Of a DNA stretch of 31,425 nt, positions 22,039-30,758 are shown one piece after another. How positions within the stretch are numbered: position 1 is the first letter of the stretch; the number at the start of each line of letters is the position of its first letter. Under the pieces are notes generated by a model. It was not told the origin of the DNA. It searched no databases and was given only the letters and a program-made list of their open reading frames with translations. Source of the stretch: JAKSSE01 sp045597645 (GTDB lineage Bacteria; Bacillota; Clostridia; Lachnospirales; Lachnospiraceae); the NCBI GenBank assembly GCA_045597645.1, contig JAZLKM010000013.1, forward strand, positions 1-31,425. Reading direction: 5' to 3'. Position numbers and translations under genes: made by a program.

Positions 22039-23286
22039 CTATTCTCTGGTCTCAAATCTCAGGACCAGATTCTCCTCATCTATCTCAAAATCCATCTCAA
22101 ACATTCTGGCCAGTTCACTGACAGGTAGTGCCACCAGATAGCTTTGGCCTGATACATCACTGTCTGTGATGACGTTAAGCTCCATATCCTCGCCATTGCG
22201 GTACACAGCAAAGCTGTCCACGCTCTGACCATCATCGCTTAGGCCTGCTTCCAGCCTATATTTGTTTTTTCCAATTTTCCATTCCACCACACCGGTATTG
22301 TAGTCGCCTTTATATTTCCCACATGCATTCTCTATATAGGTCTCCAGCGGATGCGGATTGCATTTTTCATCACTTAGGCCGCAGTCTATTGTCAGAATGT
22401 ACGTATCTAAATCATAATTGTATTTAGGCAGAAAAACCTCTTCACCGTTATTGTAAAATCCAGGCACCTGATGGTTGGCCATATTGTCAGTCAGCTTCAC
22501 ATCATTGATGTACGCCTTCCTTATGCCATTTTCTCGAAGTTCGCCAAATATTTCCTCAGGCACCTTATCATCTGCAGGTAACAGCTCATTCGAAATCATA
22601 AGTGCATAGTCTATGCACAGTACCCTGTAGACCTCGCGCTCACTTCGCAGTCCCGTAATCGGCACAGAACTCACCAGCTTTGTATTGCCATCCCCAGCCT
22701 CCATGAGCATTCGCACTTTCATCAATGGATGATTGCTGAGCCACTGCTGTGTGTTGTACTGTTGCTCTTGTGAGTACAGACCTTGTATCTCTCCTATTAT
22801 TCTGGCGCAATCTGCTATATCTTCATATTTCTCTATCAGCAGATCATAGTTATAAACTGTAGGTTTTTCTTTTGTTTCGCTCCAGCTTCTAGTCTCCCTG
22901 ATACATATCATTGGCGACTCTTTCAATATTGCCAGTGCCTGGGCGTTATAGCAGTTTTGCACCTGCGTCAAGTAATCTACATCTATAGACTTCTCATAGA
23001 AAGGCAGCTCACCTGACTGCTGAAAGTACATTTTCTGTAAGGTGCTTGTGCCCTTAAATGTCAATGCTCTCTCATTTGACGTGTAGTAGTAATCCACCCT
23101 CTTGGGTGCAGGGCCTTCATACACATCCTCATAGGAAAACGAGTAGCTTTCTGTCGGCACTACAGCCGCCACTTTGCTATCTACATCCTCTCTTGTTGCA
23201 ATTTTGCCGTTGGCTCCGGAGCAACCCGTGAGAGTCACTGCCATACACATTGCAAGCAATATATATCTTTTACGCATCACTATCAT
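22039..23286 (-). CDS. Lipoprotein of unknown function with a copper-amine-oxidase-like C-terminal segment
   Basis: A 415-residue exported lipoprotein. A basic N-terminus (MRKRYILLAM) is followed by a hydrophobic stretch and the lipobox LTGC with Cys22, which would be acylated on the outer face of the membrane. I start it at ATG 23286, with GGAGG five bases upstream. Residues ~35-330 are mixed and I do not recognise a domain. The last ~40 residues (LVALPVSELARMFEMDFEID then LVLRFE) resemble the small copper-amine-oxidase N-terminal-like fold found in many clostridial cell-surface proteins. It lies between the GH31 gene (38 bp) and a permease (4 bp), so a link to transport or glycan binding is possible but only by context. 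Confidence 0.75.
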   Translation of the reverse strand: MIVMRKRYILLAMCMAVTLTGCSGANGKIATREDVDSKVAAVVPTESYSFSYEDVYEGPAPKRVDYYYTSNERALTFKGTSTLQKMYFQQSGELPFYEKSIDVDYLTQVQNCYNAQALAILKESPMICIRETRSWSETKEKPTVYNYDLLIEKYEDIADCARIIGEIQGLYSQEQQYNTQQWLSNHPLMKVRMLMEAGDGNTKLVSSVPITGLRSEREVYRVLCIDYALMISNELLPADDKVPEEIFGELRENGIRKAYINDVKLTDNMANHQVPGFYNNGEEVFLPKYNYDLDTYILTIDCGLSDEKCNPHPLETYIENACGKYKGDYNTGVVEWKIGKNKYRLEAGLSDDGQSVDSFAVYRNGEDMELNVITDSDVSGQSYLVALPVSELARMFEMDFEIDEENLVLRFETRE

Positions 23287-23324
23287 CTGCGCCTCCGCCA
23301 ATTTAACTGTCCTAAATAACAACC

Positions 23325-25643
23325 CTACTCAATCGACACTATGGTATCAGCGTCAGCTACAGTCAGCTTGCCCTGATTAGTACCCTTAAGCTTCATTCCA
23401 ACCACTCTTACAGAGTACGTCTTACTGCTATTAGATTTTACTGTAATCTCACCATTATTTATAGCAATTTCTACGTTAATCGAAACGTCCTGTTCCATAT
23501 CATAAACTGTGGTTGAGGCTGTCATCATGTCGGCCATGCCATATGCTCTTAACTCCACATTTTCCGCATAATCATATTCAGGCCCAGCCTCAGATGCACC
23601 TATTCCCACTATGCTTCCAGCTCTTACCATAAGTGGAATATGCAGATAATCACATTTTTCTGCATACCACCTTCCGCCCACTTTCGACTCATGAGTGTAG
23701 AAATCTATCCAGGTACCATCAGGCAGATAGTACTCTGCCATAGAATCATCATTGAATACAGGTGCTACCAAAAGTGCGTCCCCTAACATATACTGCTTAT
23801 CAAGGTATGCACAGTTCTTATCCATAGGGAACTCCAACGCCATGCTCCTCATCATAGGTATGCCTGTACGGCTGGTATCTATTGCTGTCTTCCACAGATA
23901 CGGCATAAGCCTTGCCTTTAATCTGGTAAAGGTGCGGCACACATCCACCGCCTCCTCGTCGTAGAGCCATGGCACTCTATACGATGAGCTGCCATGAAGT
24001 CTGCTATGTGATGACAGTAAGCCAAATGCCAGCCATCTTTTGTAAACATCAGCTGTGGACTTCGATTCAAATCCACCTATATCGTGGGCCCAGTATCCGA
24101 AGCCACTCATCAAAAATGACAGGCCTCCTCTTATACTCTCCTCCATAGACACATAGTCAGACCAGCAGTCGCCGCCCCAGTGTACAGGATATTTCTGTCC
24201 GCCTGCTGTGGCTGATCTAGCGAAAAGAACCGCCTTTCCTTTACCAAGCTTTTGCTCCAGAAGCTCGTATACACACTTGTTATAGAGCGTAGTATAGTAA
24301 TTATGCATCTTCAGCGGGTCTGATCCATCGTAGAAAACCACATCCTCTGTTGGGATTCTCTCGCCAAAATCAGTTTTAAAGCAGTCCACTCCCATGTCAA
24401 CAAGCTCGCCCAGATACCCTTGAAACCATTTGCACGCCATCGGATTAGAGAAGTCAACTATTGCCATTCCCGGCTGCCACATATCCCACTGCCATACGTC
24501 ACCATTGGTACGCTTTATGAAGTAGCCTTTTTCCATTCCCTCCTTGAAAAGTCTGGACTCCTGGCCAATATACGGGTTTATCCATAGACATATATTTACT
24601 CCCCTTGACTTTATCCTTGAGAGCATACCCTTTGGATCAGGAAAAATCCTGTCATCCCACAGAAAGCTGGTCCAATGGAATTCCTTCATCCAATATGGAT
24701 CAAAATGGAAGGTGCGCAGCGGTATCCCTCTTTCGTGCATTCCATCTATAAAGCTGGTCACCGTCTCCTCATCGTAATTAGTAGTAAACGAGGTCGAAAG
24801 CCACAGTCCAAAGGTCCATGGTGCCGGAAGTGATGGCTTACCTGTTAGGTCTGTATATCGCTGGATTACCTGCTTCATACTTGGGCCGTTGAAAATATAG
24901 TAATCTAAAGCTCCGCCTCCCACAGAAAATTGTACCTTTGATACATATTCAGAAGCCACCTCAAACGAGACTTTTCCTGTATTATTGACGAATATTCCAT
25001 ATCCCCTGTTAGTAACGTAGAACGGAATATTCTTATAGGCCTGAAGTGTGCTGGTACCGCCGTCTTCGTTCCACATGTCTATGGTCTGTCCATTTCTGAC
25101 AAGTGGCGAAAAATGCTCTCCCAGACCATAAACCAACTCGCCAACTGAAAGACTAAGGCACTGTCTCATGTATGTGTCGGCAGTGTCGCCTTTTTTATCA
25201 TAAGCCAATCCCTTCCAATTGGTCTTCATAAGAGCCAGGTCTTTTCCGGTGGACGTAGTAATAATCTCACCTTCTCGCTTATATATCATCGACCAGTCAT
25301 TTTTATCTATTTCCAAGGTGAGTCCACCACTTTTTATTGCAAGCACAGCATCCGTCTGCGATGTCTCCAGACCCACATCGCTGGCACTCTCCAGCTGGAA
25401 AAATGGTCCTTTTTGACTTGTGCCCAGATGGTGTACCACCTGTATTCTAAATACATCAGGTGCCGGAGATGTGATGCGAATATTTAGATTTATACCACCC
25501 AGTACATCACCTCTGCCCTCAATGCGATTCGTGGGTGCGCAGATATTTACTTCAGTCTCCGCTATATCTATAAAATATGCCTGTTTTGGTGCAAATGCTT
25601 CTACTCCCTCAGCCTGCAGCCAGCATCCATTGCTAAACTTCAT
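23325..25643 (-). CDS. yicI: Alpha-xylosidase, GH31 (YicI type)
   Basis: A 772-residue glycosidase, the same length as E. coli YicI, which removes alpha-linked xylose such as isoprimeverose from xyloglucan oligosaccharides. The N-terminal beta domain is followed by the (beta/alpha)8 barrel. The nucleophile is Asp425 in FKTDFGERIPTEDVVFYDGS, a stretch nearly the same as in YicI. The acid/base residue is Asp492 in HWGGDCWSDY. Two C-terminal beta domains follow. There is no signal peptide, so it is cytosolic. The start is ATG 25643, with AAAGGCAG upstream; a GTG at 25661 would add six residues. It is the first gene of a run continuing through the lipoprotein, permease, GT8, rsmJ and fucosidase genes. 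A 14-bp palindrome lies upstream at 25692-25705. Confidence 0.95.
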   Translation of the reverse strand: MKFSNGCWLQAEGVEAFAPKQAYFIDIAETEVNICAPTNRIEGRGDVLGGINLNIRITSPAPDVFRIQVVHHLGTSQKGPFFQLESASDVGLETSQTDAVLAIKSGGLTLEIDKNDWSMIYKREGEIITTSTGKDLALMKTNWKGLAYDKKGDTADTYMRQCLSLSVGELVYGLGEHFSPLVRNGQTIDMWNEDGGTSTLQAYKNIPFYVTNRGYGIFVNNTGKVSFEVASEYVSKVQFSVGGGALDYYIFNGPSMKQVIQRYTDLTGKPSLPAPWTFGLWLSTSFTTNYDEETVTSFIDGMHERGIPLRTFHFDPYWMKEFHWTSFLWDDRIFPDPKGMLSRIKSRGVNICLWINPYIGQESRLFKEGMEKGYFIKRTNGDVWQWDMWQPGMAIVDFSNPMACKWFQGYLGELVDMGVDCFKTDFGERIPTEDVVFYDGSDPLKMHNYYTTLYNKCVYELLEQKLGKGKAVLFARSATAGGQKYPVHWGGDCWSDYVSMEESIRGGLSFLMSGFGYWAHDIGGFESKSTADVYKRWLAFGLLSSHSRLHGSSSYRVPWLYDEEAVDVCRTFTRLKARLMPYLWKTAIDTSRTGIPMMRSMALEFPMDKNCAYLDKQYMLGDALLVAPVFNDDSMAEYYLPDGTWIDFYTHESKVGGRWYAEKCDYLHIPLMVRAGSIVGIGASEAGPEYDYAENVELRAYGMADMMTASTTVYDMEQDVSINVEIAINNGEITVKSNSSKTYSVRVVGMKLKGTNQGKLTVADADTIVSIE

Positions 25644-25691
25644 TTCAATCTGCCTTTCCACTTTTTATTAGCGACGTCATCTTTACTTTTC

Positions 25692-25705
25692 TTGTAAATT
25701 TACAA
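25692..25705. promoter_or_regulatory. Perfect palindrome upstream of the alpha-xylosidase gene
   Basis: TTGTAAATTTACAA is a perfect 14-bp palindrome about 50 bp before the GH31 start. It lies where a promoter for the glycosidase run must be and overlaps the T-tract of the porB terminator by two bases. It may be an operator. No convincing -10/-35 pair was found nearby. Confidence 0.4.
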
Positions 25706-25727
25706 AAAGGGCTGCTACTGCAGCCCT
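25704..25727 (-). terminator. Rho-independent terminator after porB
   Basis: A perfect 8-bp stem AGGGCTGC/GCAGCCCT (25708-25715 with 25720-25727) has a 4-nt loop and is followed on the minus strand by a run of T residues. It lies 21 bp after the porB stop and separates the por genes from the glycosidase run. Confidence 0.9.
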
Positions 25728-25748
25728 GTATAACAATATTATTGCGTG

Positions 25749-26690
25749 TTATCGCGCACACTTATACTGCAGATCCTCCCAGCGTCTATCAACCTCTGCC
25801 TGGAACTGCGCAATCAAATCCTCATTGCCAGGCTTGAAGAGATGCTTAAAGCGACCCTGCTCTCTTAAGAAGTCCTCGATCGGAAGCTTCTTTTTGGGCT
25901 CATATGTAAGTGTCCACTTACCATGATCCACCTCGAACATTGGCCAGTAGCAGGTATCTACCGCCAGCTTGCAGATTTTCATAATATCTGATGACTCATA
26001 TCTCCAACCTCTTGGACATGGAGTCATAATATTAAGGAATGCTGCTCCCTCAGTATAGATAGCCTTTTCAGCCTTAAGATGCAGGTCCTTAAAATCACTT
26101 GTGAATGTAGTCTGCGCTACATATGGAACATAGTGATCGGCGATGATGGCCGCCAGATCCTTACGGTTCTGCATCTTACCATCTGATTCTTTTCCAACCG
26201 GAGTCGTAGTGGTATCTGCAAACATAGGTGTAGCCGACGATCTCTGAATACCTGTGTTCATGTATGCACCATTGTCATAGCATACGTAAACCATGTCATG
26301 ACCGCGTTCCATGGCACCTGAAAGTGACTGGAATCCAATGTCGTAGGTACCGCCGTCACCACCAAAGGTGATGAACTTAAAGGTCTCATCCTCTGGCAGT
26401 CTACCGCGCTTTTTTAATGCCTTGTATGCTGTCTCAACACCTGAAAGTGTTGCGCCTGCATTTTCGAATGCATTGTGAATGTAGCTATCCTCCCATGCAG
26501 TATATGGATACATGTATGAGGATACCTCAAGACATCCTGTTGCATTTCCGATAACAGCTCTGTCACCCTCATGCAGAGCTCTAAGGACTGCACGAACACC
26601 AATTGTAGCTCCACAGCCTGCACACATTCTGTGTCCCGGCGCTAATCGCTCCGGCTTATTCATTACCTCTTTTAAACTATAATTGCTCAT
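25749..26690 (-). CDS. porB: Pyruvate:ferredoxin oxidoreductase, beta subunit
   Basis: A 313-residue subunit that binds thiamine diphosphate and the proximal [4Fe-4S] cluster of the four-subunit enzyme converting pyruvate and CoA to acetyl-CoA, CO2 and reduced ferredoxin. Cluster ligands are Cys23 and Cys26 (MCAGCGA), Cys53 (TGCLEV) and Cys225 (TPCPRGW). The thiamine motif is GDGG at 111-114, with the downstream CYDNGAYMNTG. The ATG follows the porA stop by one base. It is the last gene before the terminator at 25704-25727. A closely related 2-oxoisovalerate or other 2-oxoacid oxidoreductase cannot be fully excluded from one subunit. Confidence 0.94.
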   Translation of the reverse strand: MSNYSLKEVMNKPERLAPGHRMCAGCGATIGVRAVLRALHEGDRAVIGNATGCLEVSSYMYPYTAWEDSYIHNAFENAGATLSGVETAYKALKKRGRLPEDETFKFITFGGDGGTYDIGFQSLSGAMERGHDMVYVCYDNGAYMNTGIQRSSATPMFADTTTTPVGKESDGKMQNRKDLAAIIADHYVPYVAQTTFTSDFKDLHLKAEKAIYTEGAAFLNIMTPCPRGWRYESSDIMKICKLAVDTCYWPMFEVDHGKWTLTYEPKKKLPIEDFLREQGRFKHLFKPGNEDLIAQFQAEVDRRWEDLQYKCAR

Positions 26691-26691
26691 C

Positions 26692-27882
26692 TTATTTTTC
26701 CGTCCTCAGTCCAACATATTTAAACTGCTCTGCTTCCTTACCGTTCTCTACTATATCCTTAAGCTCGTCGAAGATCTCGTATACATGATCCACAGTGAAA
26801 TCACGACCTGCAAGACCATAGATATAATTGACAGCTTCAATCATAACCTTGCTTCTATAGAGTGCTGCAGTAACCTCACTGCCCAGTGCACATCCGCATC
26901 CGCCTGAATAGCTCTCAGTACGGTCCATAATAGCTACTGCCTTACAACCGGAGAGTGCTTTTGCAATCTCCTTTGCCGGGAAAGGTCTGAATACACGGAG
27001 CTTTAAGACTCCTACCTTCATTCCCTTGTCACGAAGGTCATCTACAGCCTGCTTTGCTGTACCTGCAGCCGAGCCCATGATGAGCATGATGTAATCTGCA
27101 TCCTCTGTTCTATATTCCTCGAACAGGCCATACTGTCTGCCTGACATCTTAGCAAATTTGTCAGCAACCTCGAGAATTACTTCCTTTGATGCCTCAAGCG
27201 CAAGTGCCTGGTTCTTTCTTGCCTCCATCGCATAATTACTTACTGAGTAAGGACCTACTGCAATAGGATTGCCAGGGTTAAGCAAGAACTCCTCAGGCTG
27301 ATATGTTCCAACAAAGTCCTTTACCTCCTGATCCTCCAGAAGTGAAATATTTTCAACTGCGTGACTTGTAATAAATCCATCCTGGCAAATCATGATTGGA
27401 AGATGAACTCGTGCGTCCTCTGCAATCGGGTATGCCTGAATGAAGTTATCATAAGCCTCCTGATTGTTTTCAGCATATATCTGAATCCATCCGGTATCAC
27501 GGGCGCCCATACCATCTGAGTGGTCGCAGTTAATATTTATAGGACCTGAAAGGGTTCTGTTTACAAGAGTAAGTGCGCAAGGCATTCTGTTAGAAGCCGC
27601 CAGAAGAAGCTCCTCCCACATCAGTGCCAGGCCCGCTGACGATGTAGCTGTAAGTGATCTGGCACCTGCCGCTTCAGCACCGATAGTAGCACTCATAGAT
27701 GAATGCTCACTCTCTACCGGAATAAACTCTGTGTCCATCTCTCCATTTGCAATATATGTTGATACCATCTGTGGTATCTCTGTAGACGGTGTAATGGGAA
27801 ATGCAGGCATTACGTCTGGATTGACCTGACGAATAGCATAGGCTGTAGCCTCATTTCCTGACATTCTGTCAAGCTTTGCCAT
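26692..27882 (-). CDS. porA: Pyruvate:ferredoxin oxidoreductase, alpha subunit
   Basis: A 396-residue subunit carrying the substrate-side PYR-type domain and the transketolase-C-like domain II. FPITPSTEIPQMV (about 29-41) and ESEHSSMSATIGAEAAGAR (about 58-76) are the hallmark N-terminal motifs. NRTLSGPININCDHSD (about 108-123) matches the pyruvate-type enzymes, which is why I prefer pyruvate to other 2-oxoacids. The C-terminal domain has LRVFRPFP and the conserved MDRTESYSGG. The ATG directly abuts the porD stop (TAAATG), and its AAGGAGG lies inside the last codons of porD, so the subunits are translated in step. Confidence 0.95.
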   Translation of the reverse strand: MAKLDRMSGNEATAYAIRQVNPDVMPAFPITPSTEIPQMVSTYIANGEMDTEFIPVESEHSSMSATIGAEAAGARSLTATSSAGLALMWEELLLAASNRMPCALTLVNRTLSGPININCDHSDGMGARDTGWIQIYAENNQEAYDNFIQAYPIAEDARVHLPIMICQDGFITSHAVENISLLEDQEVKDFVGTYQPEEFLLNPGNPIAVGPYSVSNYAMEARKNQALALEASKEVILEVADKFAKMSGRQYGLFEEYRTEDADYIMLIMGSAAGTAKQAVDDLRDKGMKVGVLKLRVFRPFPAKEIAKALSGCKAVAIMDRTESYSGGCGCALGSEVTAALYRSKVMIEAVNYIYGLAGRDFTVDHVYEIFDELKDIVENGKEAEQFKYVGLRTEK

Positions 27883-28185
27883 TTATCTGCCCTCCTTCAT
27901 TTCAATAGCCCCAAATGGACATACCTTTGCGCAGATACCACAGCCCTTGCAGTGGTCATAGTCGAAATCTGCTCTCTTGCTGTCCTTTACTGGAATACTT
28001 GCATCCGGGCATACCGGTGCACACAGCAAGCACTGCTTGCACTTTTCTGCCAAAAATACCGGTGTATTAGTCCTCCACTCTCCTGTGCGGAAAGTCTTTG
28101 AGGTACCACCAGCAAACATCATAAGACCCTCAGTGAGCTGCTCATGAGGTGTCTGCTCATTTATCTTGCTTGCATCTGTTCTCAT
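27883..28185 (-). CDS. porD: Pyruvate:ferredoxin oxidoreductase, delta (ferredoxin) subunit
   Basis: A 100-residue subunit holding two [4Fe-4S] clusters that relay electrons from the beta subunit to external ferredoxin. The N-terminal ~45 residues contain the TFRTGEWRTNTPVF segment typical of PorD. Two CxxCxxCxxxCP motifs follow: Cys49-52-55-59 and Cys79-82-85-89. The ATG has AGAGGAAA upstream. It lies 14 bp after porG and overlaps the porA ribosome site, fixing it within the operon. Confidence 0.96.
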   Translation of the reverse strand: MRTDASKINEQTPHEQLTEGLMMFAGGTSKTFRTGEWRTNTPVFLAEKCKQCLLCAPVCPDASIPVKDSKRADFDYDHCKGCGICAKVCPFGAIEMKEGR

Positions 28186-28199
28186 CTTATTTCCTCTTC

Positions 28200-28781
28200 T
28201 TACAACTGGCTCTTTAACGCATCAAAGGTCATCTCAAGAGCCTTCATATTTCCATCAATTACTTCTGGTTTTTTTGCAAACTTATGCTCATAGGATGCTC
28301 TCATCTCATTGAGAAAGGCCTCCTGCTCCATTACTCCGCTGACAGCAACTGCTGCTGCAAGCATAGGCGAGTTTGGAAAATATTTTCCAAGAGCCTCCAC
28401 TGAAATGTGCCTTGCATCTACAGTGAATACCTTGCCATTATAGCCACGGAGCTCTGCTCTTACCTCATCTGGTGTGCGAGAGGAATTGATAATTATTGCA
28501 CCCTCCTCCTTGAGTCCTGCAGTTACATCCACTGATGCCAAAAGGCTCTCGTCTACTACAACAACCAGATCCGGTGTATAGATGTTAGAATGTACTCTAA
28601 TCTCCTTGCGGCTTATGCGGTTGTACGCAGTAATTGGTGCGCCCATTCTCTCTGGACCGTACTCAGGGAATCCCTGCACATGTGCTCCAGTCTTGAATGC
28701 AACGTCAGCAAGTAGCAGTGCTGCAGTCTTTGCGCCCTGGCCACCTCTTCCGTGCCATCTGACTTCCAAATCCTTTTCCAT
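28200..28781 (-). CDS. porG: Pyruvate:ferredoxin oxidoreductase, gamma subunit
   Basis: A 193-residue subunit that binds coenzyme A in the heterotetrameric enzyme. The N-terminus EVRWHGRGGQGAKTAALLLA (about 6-25) and the following EYGPERMGAPITAYNRIS are the family hallmarks. The ATG has AAGGAGATAT upstream. The gene order gamma-delta-alpha-beta is the one found in archaea and some bacteria, not the single fused chain common in many clostridia. It starts 22 bp after the diguanylate cyclase gene, so it may be read from the promoter at 29976-30005. Confidence 0.95.
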   Translation of the reverse strand: MEKDLEVRWHGRGGQGAKTAALLLADVAFKTGAHVQGFPEYGPERMGAPITAYNRISRKEIRVHSNIYTPDLVVVVDESLLASVDVTAGLKEEGAIIINSSRTPDEVRAELRGYNGKVFTVDARHISVEALGKYFPNSPMLAAAVAVSGVMEQEAFLNEMRASYEHKFAKKPEVIDGNMKALEMTFDALKSQL

Positions 28782-28803
28782 TTTTATATCTCCTTGTAAT
28801 TAT

Positions 28804-29946
28804 TTAATCTTCTCTTTGTGTCTTCATTGCCTTCTTGTAAGCGTACATTCTGGTGTCTGCCAGCTTCACTACGCTAATAACGTCGGTTCCTTTTCCAAAT
28901 GCAACACCTGCAGAGCATGACACCGGATACTGAGAAGTATCATTTTTCTTTTTCAGTTCAGCATACACACCTTCTACTATAGACTCTGCCTCGCCTGTAG
29001 TCGGCTCCTCAATCAATACCAAAAATTCATCACCGCCCATTCGAAATACCTTACGACGATCCTCATCAAAATATTTCATGCAGGCATCACTCACTGCTTT
29101 TATCAGCTTATCTCCGTTTTGATGCCCATAGCTGTCATTAACCACCTTTAGATTATTGACATCAAAATATGCTGCCGATATATTGCCTACCTTAAAATAG
29201 TAATCCCTGACCAGGTCATCATATTTCCCATGATTGTAGCACCCTGTCATAGGATCTGTGTCACTTTTTAATCTAAGGAATGCAAGCCTCTCTGAGTCGC
29301 CTCTTGTACGAGAGCTAATATTGGCCAAAATCAGGTTGAACACTGCCAGTATGATACTTCTAGGCAGCAGTCCATATACTAAAATAATAAAAACTACATT
29401 GTCATTTAACGGTAGGGTCAGCGTGCCATCTTGTACGATTGACATATAATAGCTTCTGTCACCCATGCTAACGCATAGAAGGTTCAGGTCCGTCAAGCCG
29501 TAGAAAAAGCCCCACAGCATGCTTATTCCCATCATTATGGTATTAAGTGCATATGTAAACCATTTAACCCATTTTCCATTGTACTGACAGGCCATTATAA
29601 GCGGAAGCACATACATAAAAACAGCGTGAAATGAAAGTACCGCTACCATTACTGAGGAACTAACGCACACACTTACCAGAATAATGTATTTAAGCCACTT
29701 ATCGCCACTGTCCATATAGTATGATGCCACAACCGGAATCAAAAGTATTATTCCGCAGAGCACCACTGCCTGTGTCATGCTAACCTTGCTGACTATAAAG
29801 AACCCTGTAACTGTCAGCACCCAGCACAGCGCCATAGACGCAAAAAGGTAGATTACACTCCTAATAGCGAACTTATTTGACGCAATTTCCTGTAACCTAC
29901 GCTCTGTTATATAATCTTCGGTTTTTATCTGTTCAGTGTTTCCCAC
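28804..29946 (-). CDS. Membrane-bound GGDEF diguanylate cyclase
   Basis: A 380-residue protein predicted to make cyclic di-GMP from two GTP. The N-terminal ~210 residues hold about six hydrophobic segments (for example 30-52, 57-77, 86-120, 128-150 and 183-210), a membrane sensor of unknown ligand. The GGDEF domain spans about 222-375, with FDVNNLKVVND (metal Asp near 262), the active site GGDEF at 304-308, and DTRMYAYK near the end. The inhibitory RxxD site expected five residues before GGDEF is absent, so product inhibition at that site is unlikely. The start is GTG 29946 with GGGAG seven bases upstream. Its own promoter lies at 29976-30005, and porG follows 22 bp downstream without a terminator. 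Confidence 0.93.
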   Translation of the reverse strand: MGNTEQIKTEDYITERRLQEIASNKFAIRSVIYLFASMALCWVLTVTGFFIVSKVSMTQAVVLCGIILLIPVVASYYMDSGDKWLKYIILVSVCVSSSVMVAVLSFHAVFMYVLPLIMACQYNGKWVKWFTYALNTIMMGISMLWGFFYGLTDLNLLCVSMGDRSYYMSIVQDGTLTLPLNDNVVFIILVYGLLPRSIILAVFNLILANISSRTRGDSERLAFLRLKSDTDPMTGCYNHGKYDDLVRDYYFKVGNISAAYFDVNNLKVVNDSYGHQNGDKLIKAVSDACMKYFDEDRRKVFRMGGDEFLVLIEEPTTGEAESIVEGVYAELKKKNDTSQYPVSCSAGVAFGKGTDVISVVKLADTRMYAYKKAMKTQRED

Positions 29947-29975
29947 AGCATAACTCCCATCAGAATATCCTTGTA

Positions 29976-30005
29976 ATTATAACGCAACAAAGTATGTTTA
30001 TGCAA
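29976..30005 (-). promoter_or_regulatory. Promoter for the diguanylate cyclase gene (and possibly por)
   Basis: On the minus strand, TTGCAT (30005-30000) and TATAAT (29981-29976) are 18 bp apart. The predicted start is near 29969, about 23 nt before the GTG. It begins right at the end of truA. Confidence 0.7.
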
Positions 30006-30008
30006 TTG

Positions 30009-30758
30009 TCAGTAATCCACCTTCTCTAGGCATAGCCCCTTGGCCGGTGCGGTTGGTCCCGCCATTTTCCTGTCCCTTGCCTCTATAATACCGGGTATCT
30101 CAGACGGCTTCATGCGATGCAGGCCCACCTCTATCAGCGTTCCTGTCATAATCCGCACCATATTTTGTAAGAATCCGGTGCCGTGAAAGCTAAAATATAC
30201 GTAGCCTTTACTTCTTTTTATGCTAATCTCATCCACTATTCTGACTGTAGATTTTTTCATATGCGAATTGCCGCAAAAGCTCTTGTAATCGTGCTCTCCC
30301 ATGAGATACACAGCTGCCTTTTCCATCGCTGTAACATCTAACTCACCATCGTCTATGTACGTATAATACTTTCTGTTGAACACTGGCTTCACCGGCCCAT
30401 CATAGCAGGTATAGACATAGGTCTTGCCCACCGCCTTATATCTGGCGTGAAAATTATCAGATGCTTCCTTTACACTTTGTATCGCTATATCATCTGGCAG
30501 ATAGCGGTTCATATAGTCTCTAATCTCATCGCAAGACATTGATGTGTCCAATCGTGTATTAGCCACCATCGCCTTGGCATGAACCCCTGCATCAGTCCTT
30601 CCTGCACCTATCACATCAACGATATCGTCTGCATCCACCATGCGTGTAAGTACTGTCTCTATCTTGCCCTGAATCGTCTCCCTGTCAGGCTGATGCTCCC
30701 AGCCATAATATTTCGTTCCATCATATGAAATTGTGAGCTTATAATTTCTTTCTGACAT
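30009..30758 (-). CDS. truA: tRNA pseudouridine(38-40) synthase
   Basis: A 249-residue enzyme that converts uridines 38-40 of the tRNA anticodon arm to pseudouridine. The catalytic residue is Asp56 in GAGRTDAGVHA. The N-terminal LTISYDGTKYYGW and the later FLQNMVRIMTGTLIEVG are family hallmarks, and the length is normal. The ATG has AGGATGAG upstream. The first 20 bp overlap the end of the transporter gene, so translation is probably coupled. No terminator follows; the next gene has its own promoter. Confidence 0.96.
   Translation of the reverse strand: MSERNYKLTISYDGTKYYGWEHQPDRETIQGKIETVLTRMVDADDIVDVIGAGRTDAGVHAKAMVANTRLDTSMSCDEIRDYMNRYLPDDIAIQSVKEASDNFHARYKAVGKTYVYTCYDGPVKPVFNRKYYTYIDDGELDVTAMEKAAVYLMGEHDYKSFCGNSHMKKSTVRIVDEISIKRSKGYVYFSFHGTGFLQNMVRIMTGTLIEVGLHRMKPSEIPGIIEARDRKMAGPTAPAKGLCLEKVDY

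Noticed and set aside
21607..22128. Plus-strand 173-codon frame opposite the permease
   Set aside because: Antisense shadow of hydrophobic codons; no ribosome site or family match.
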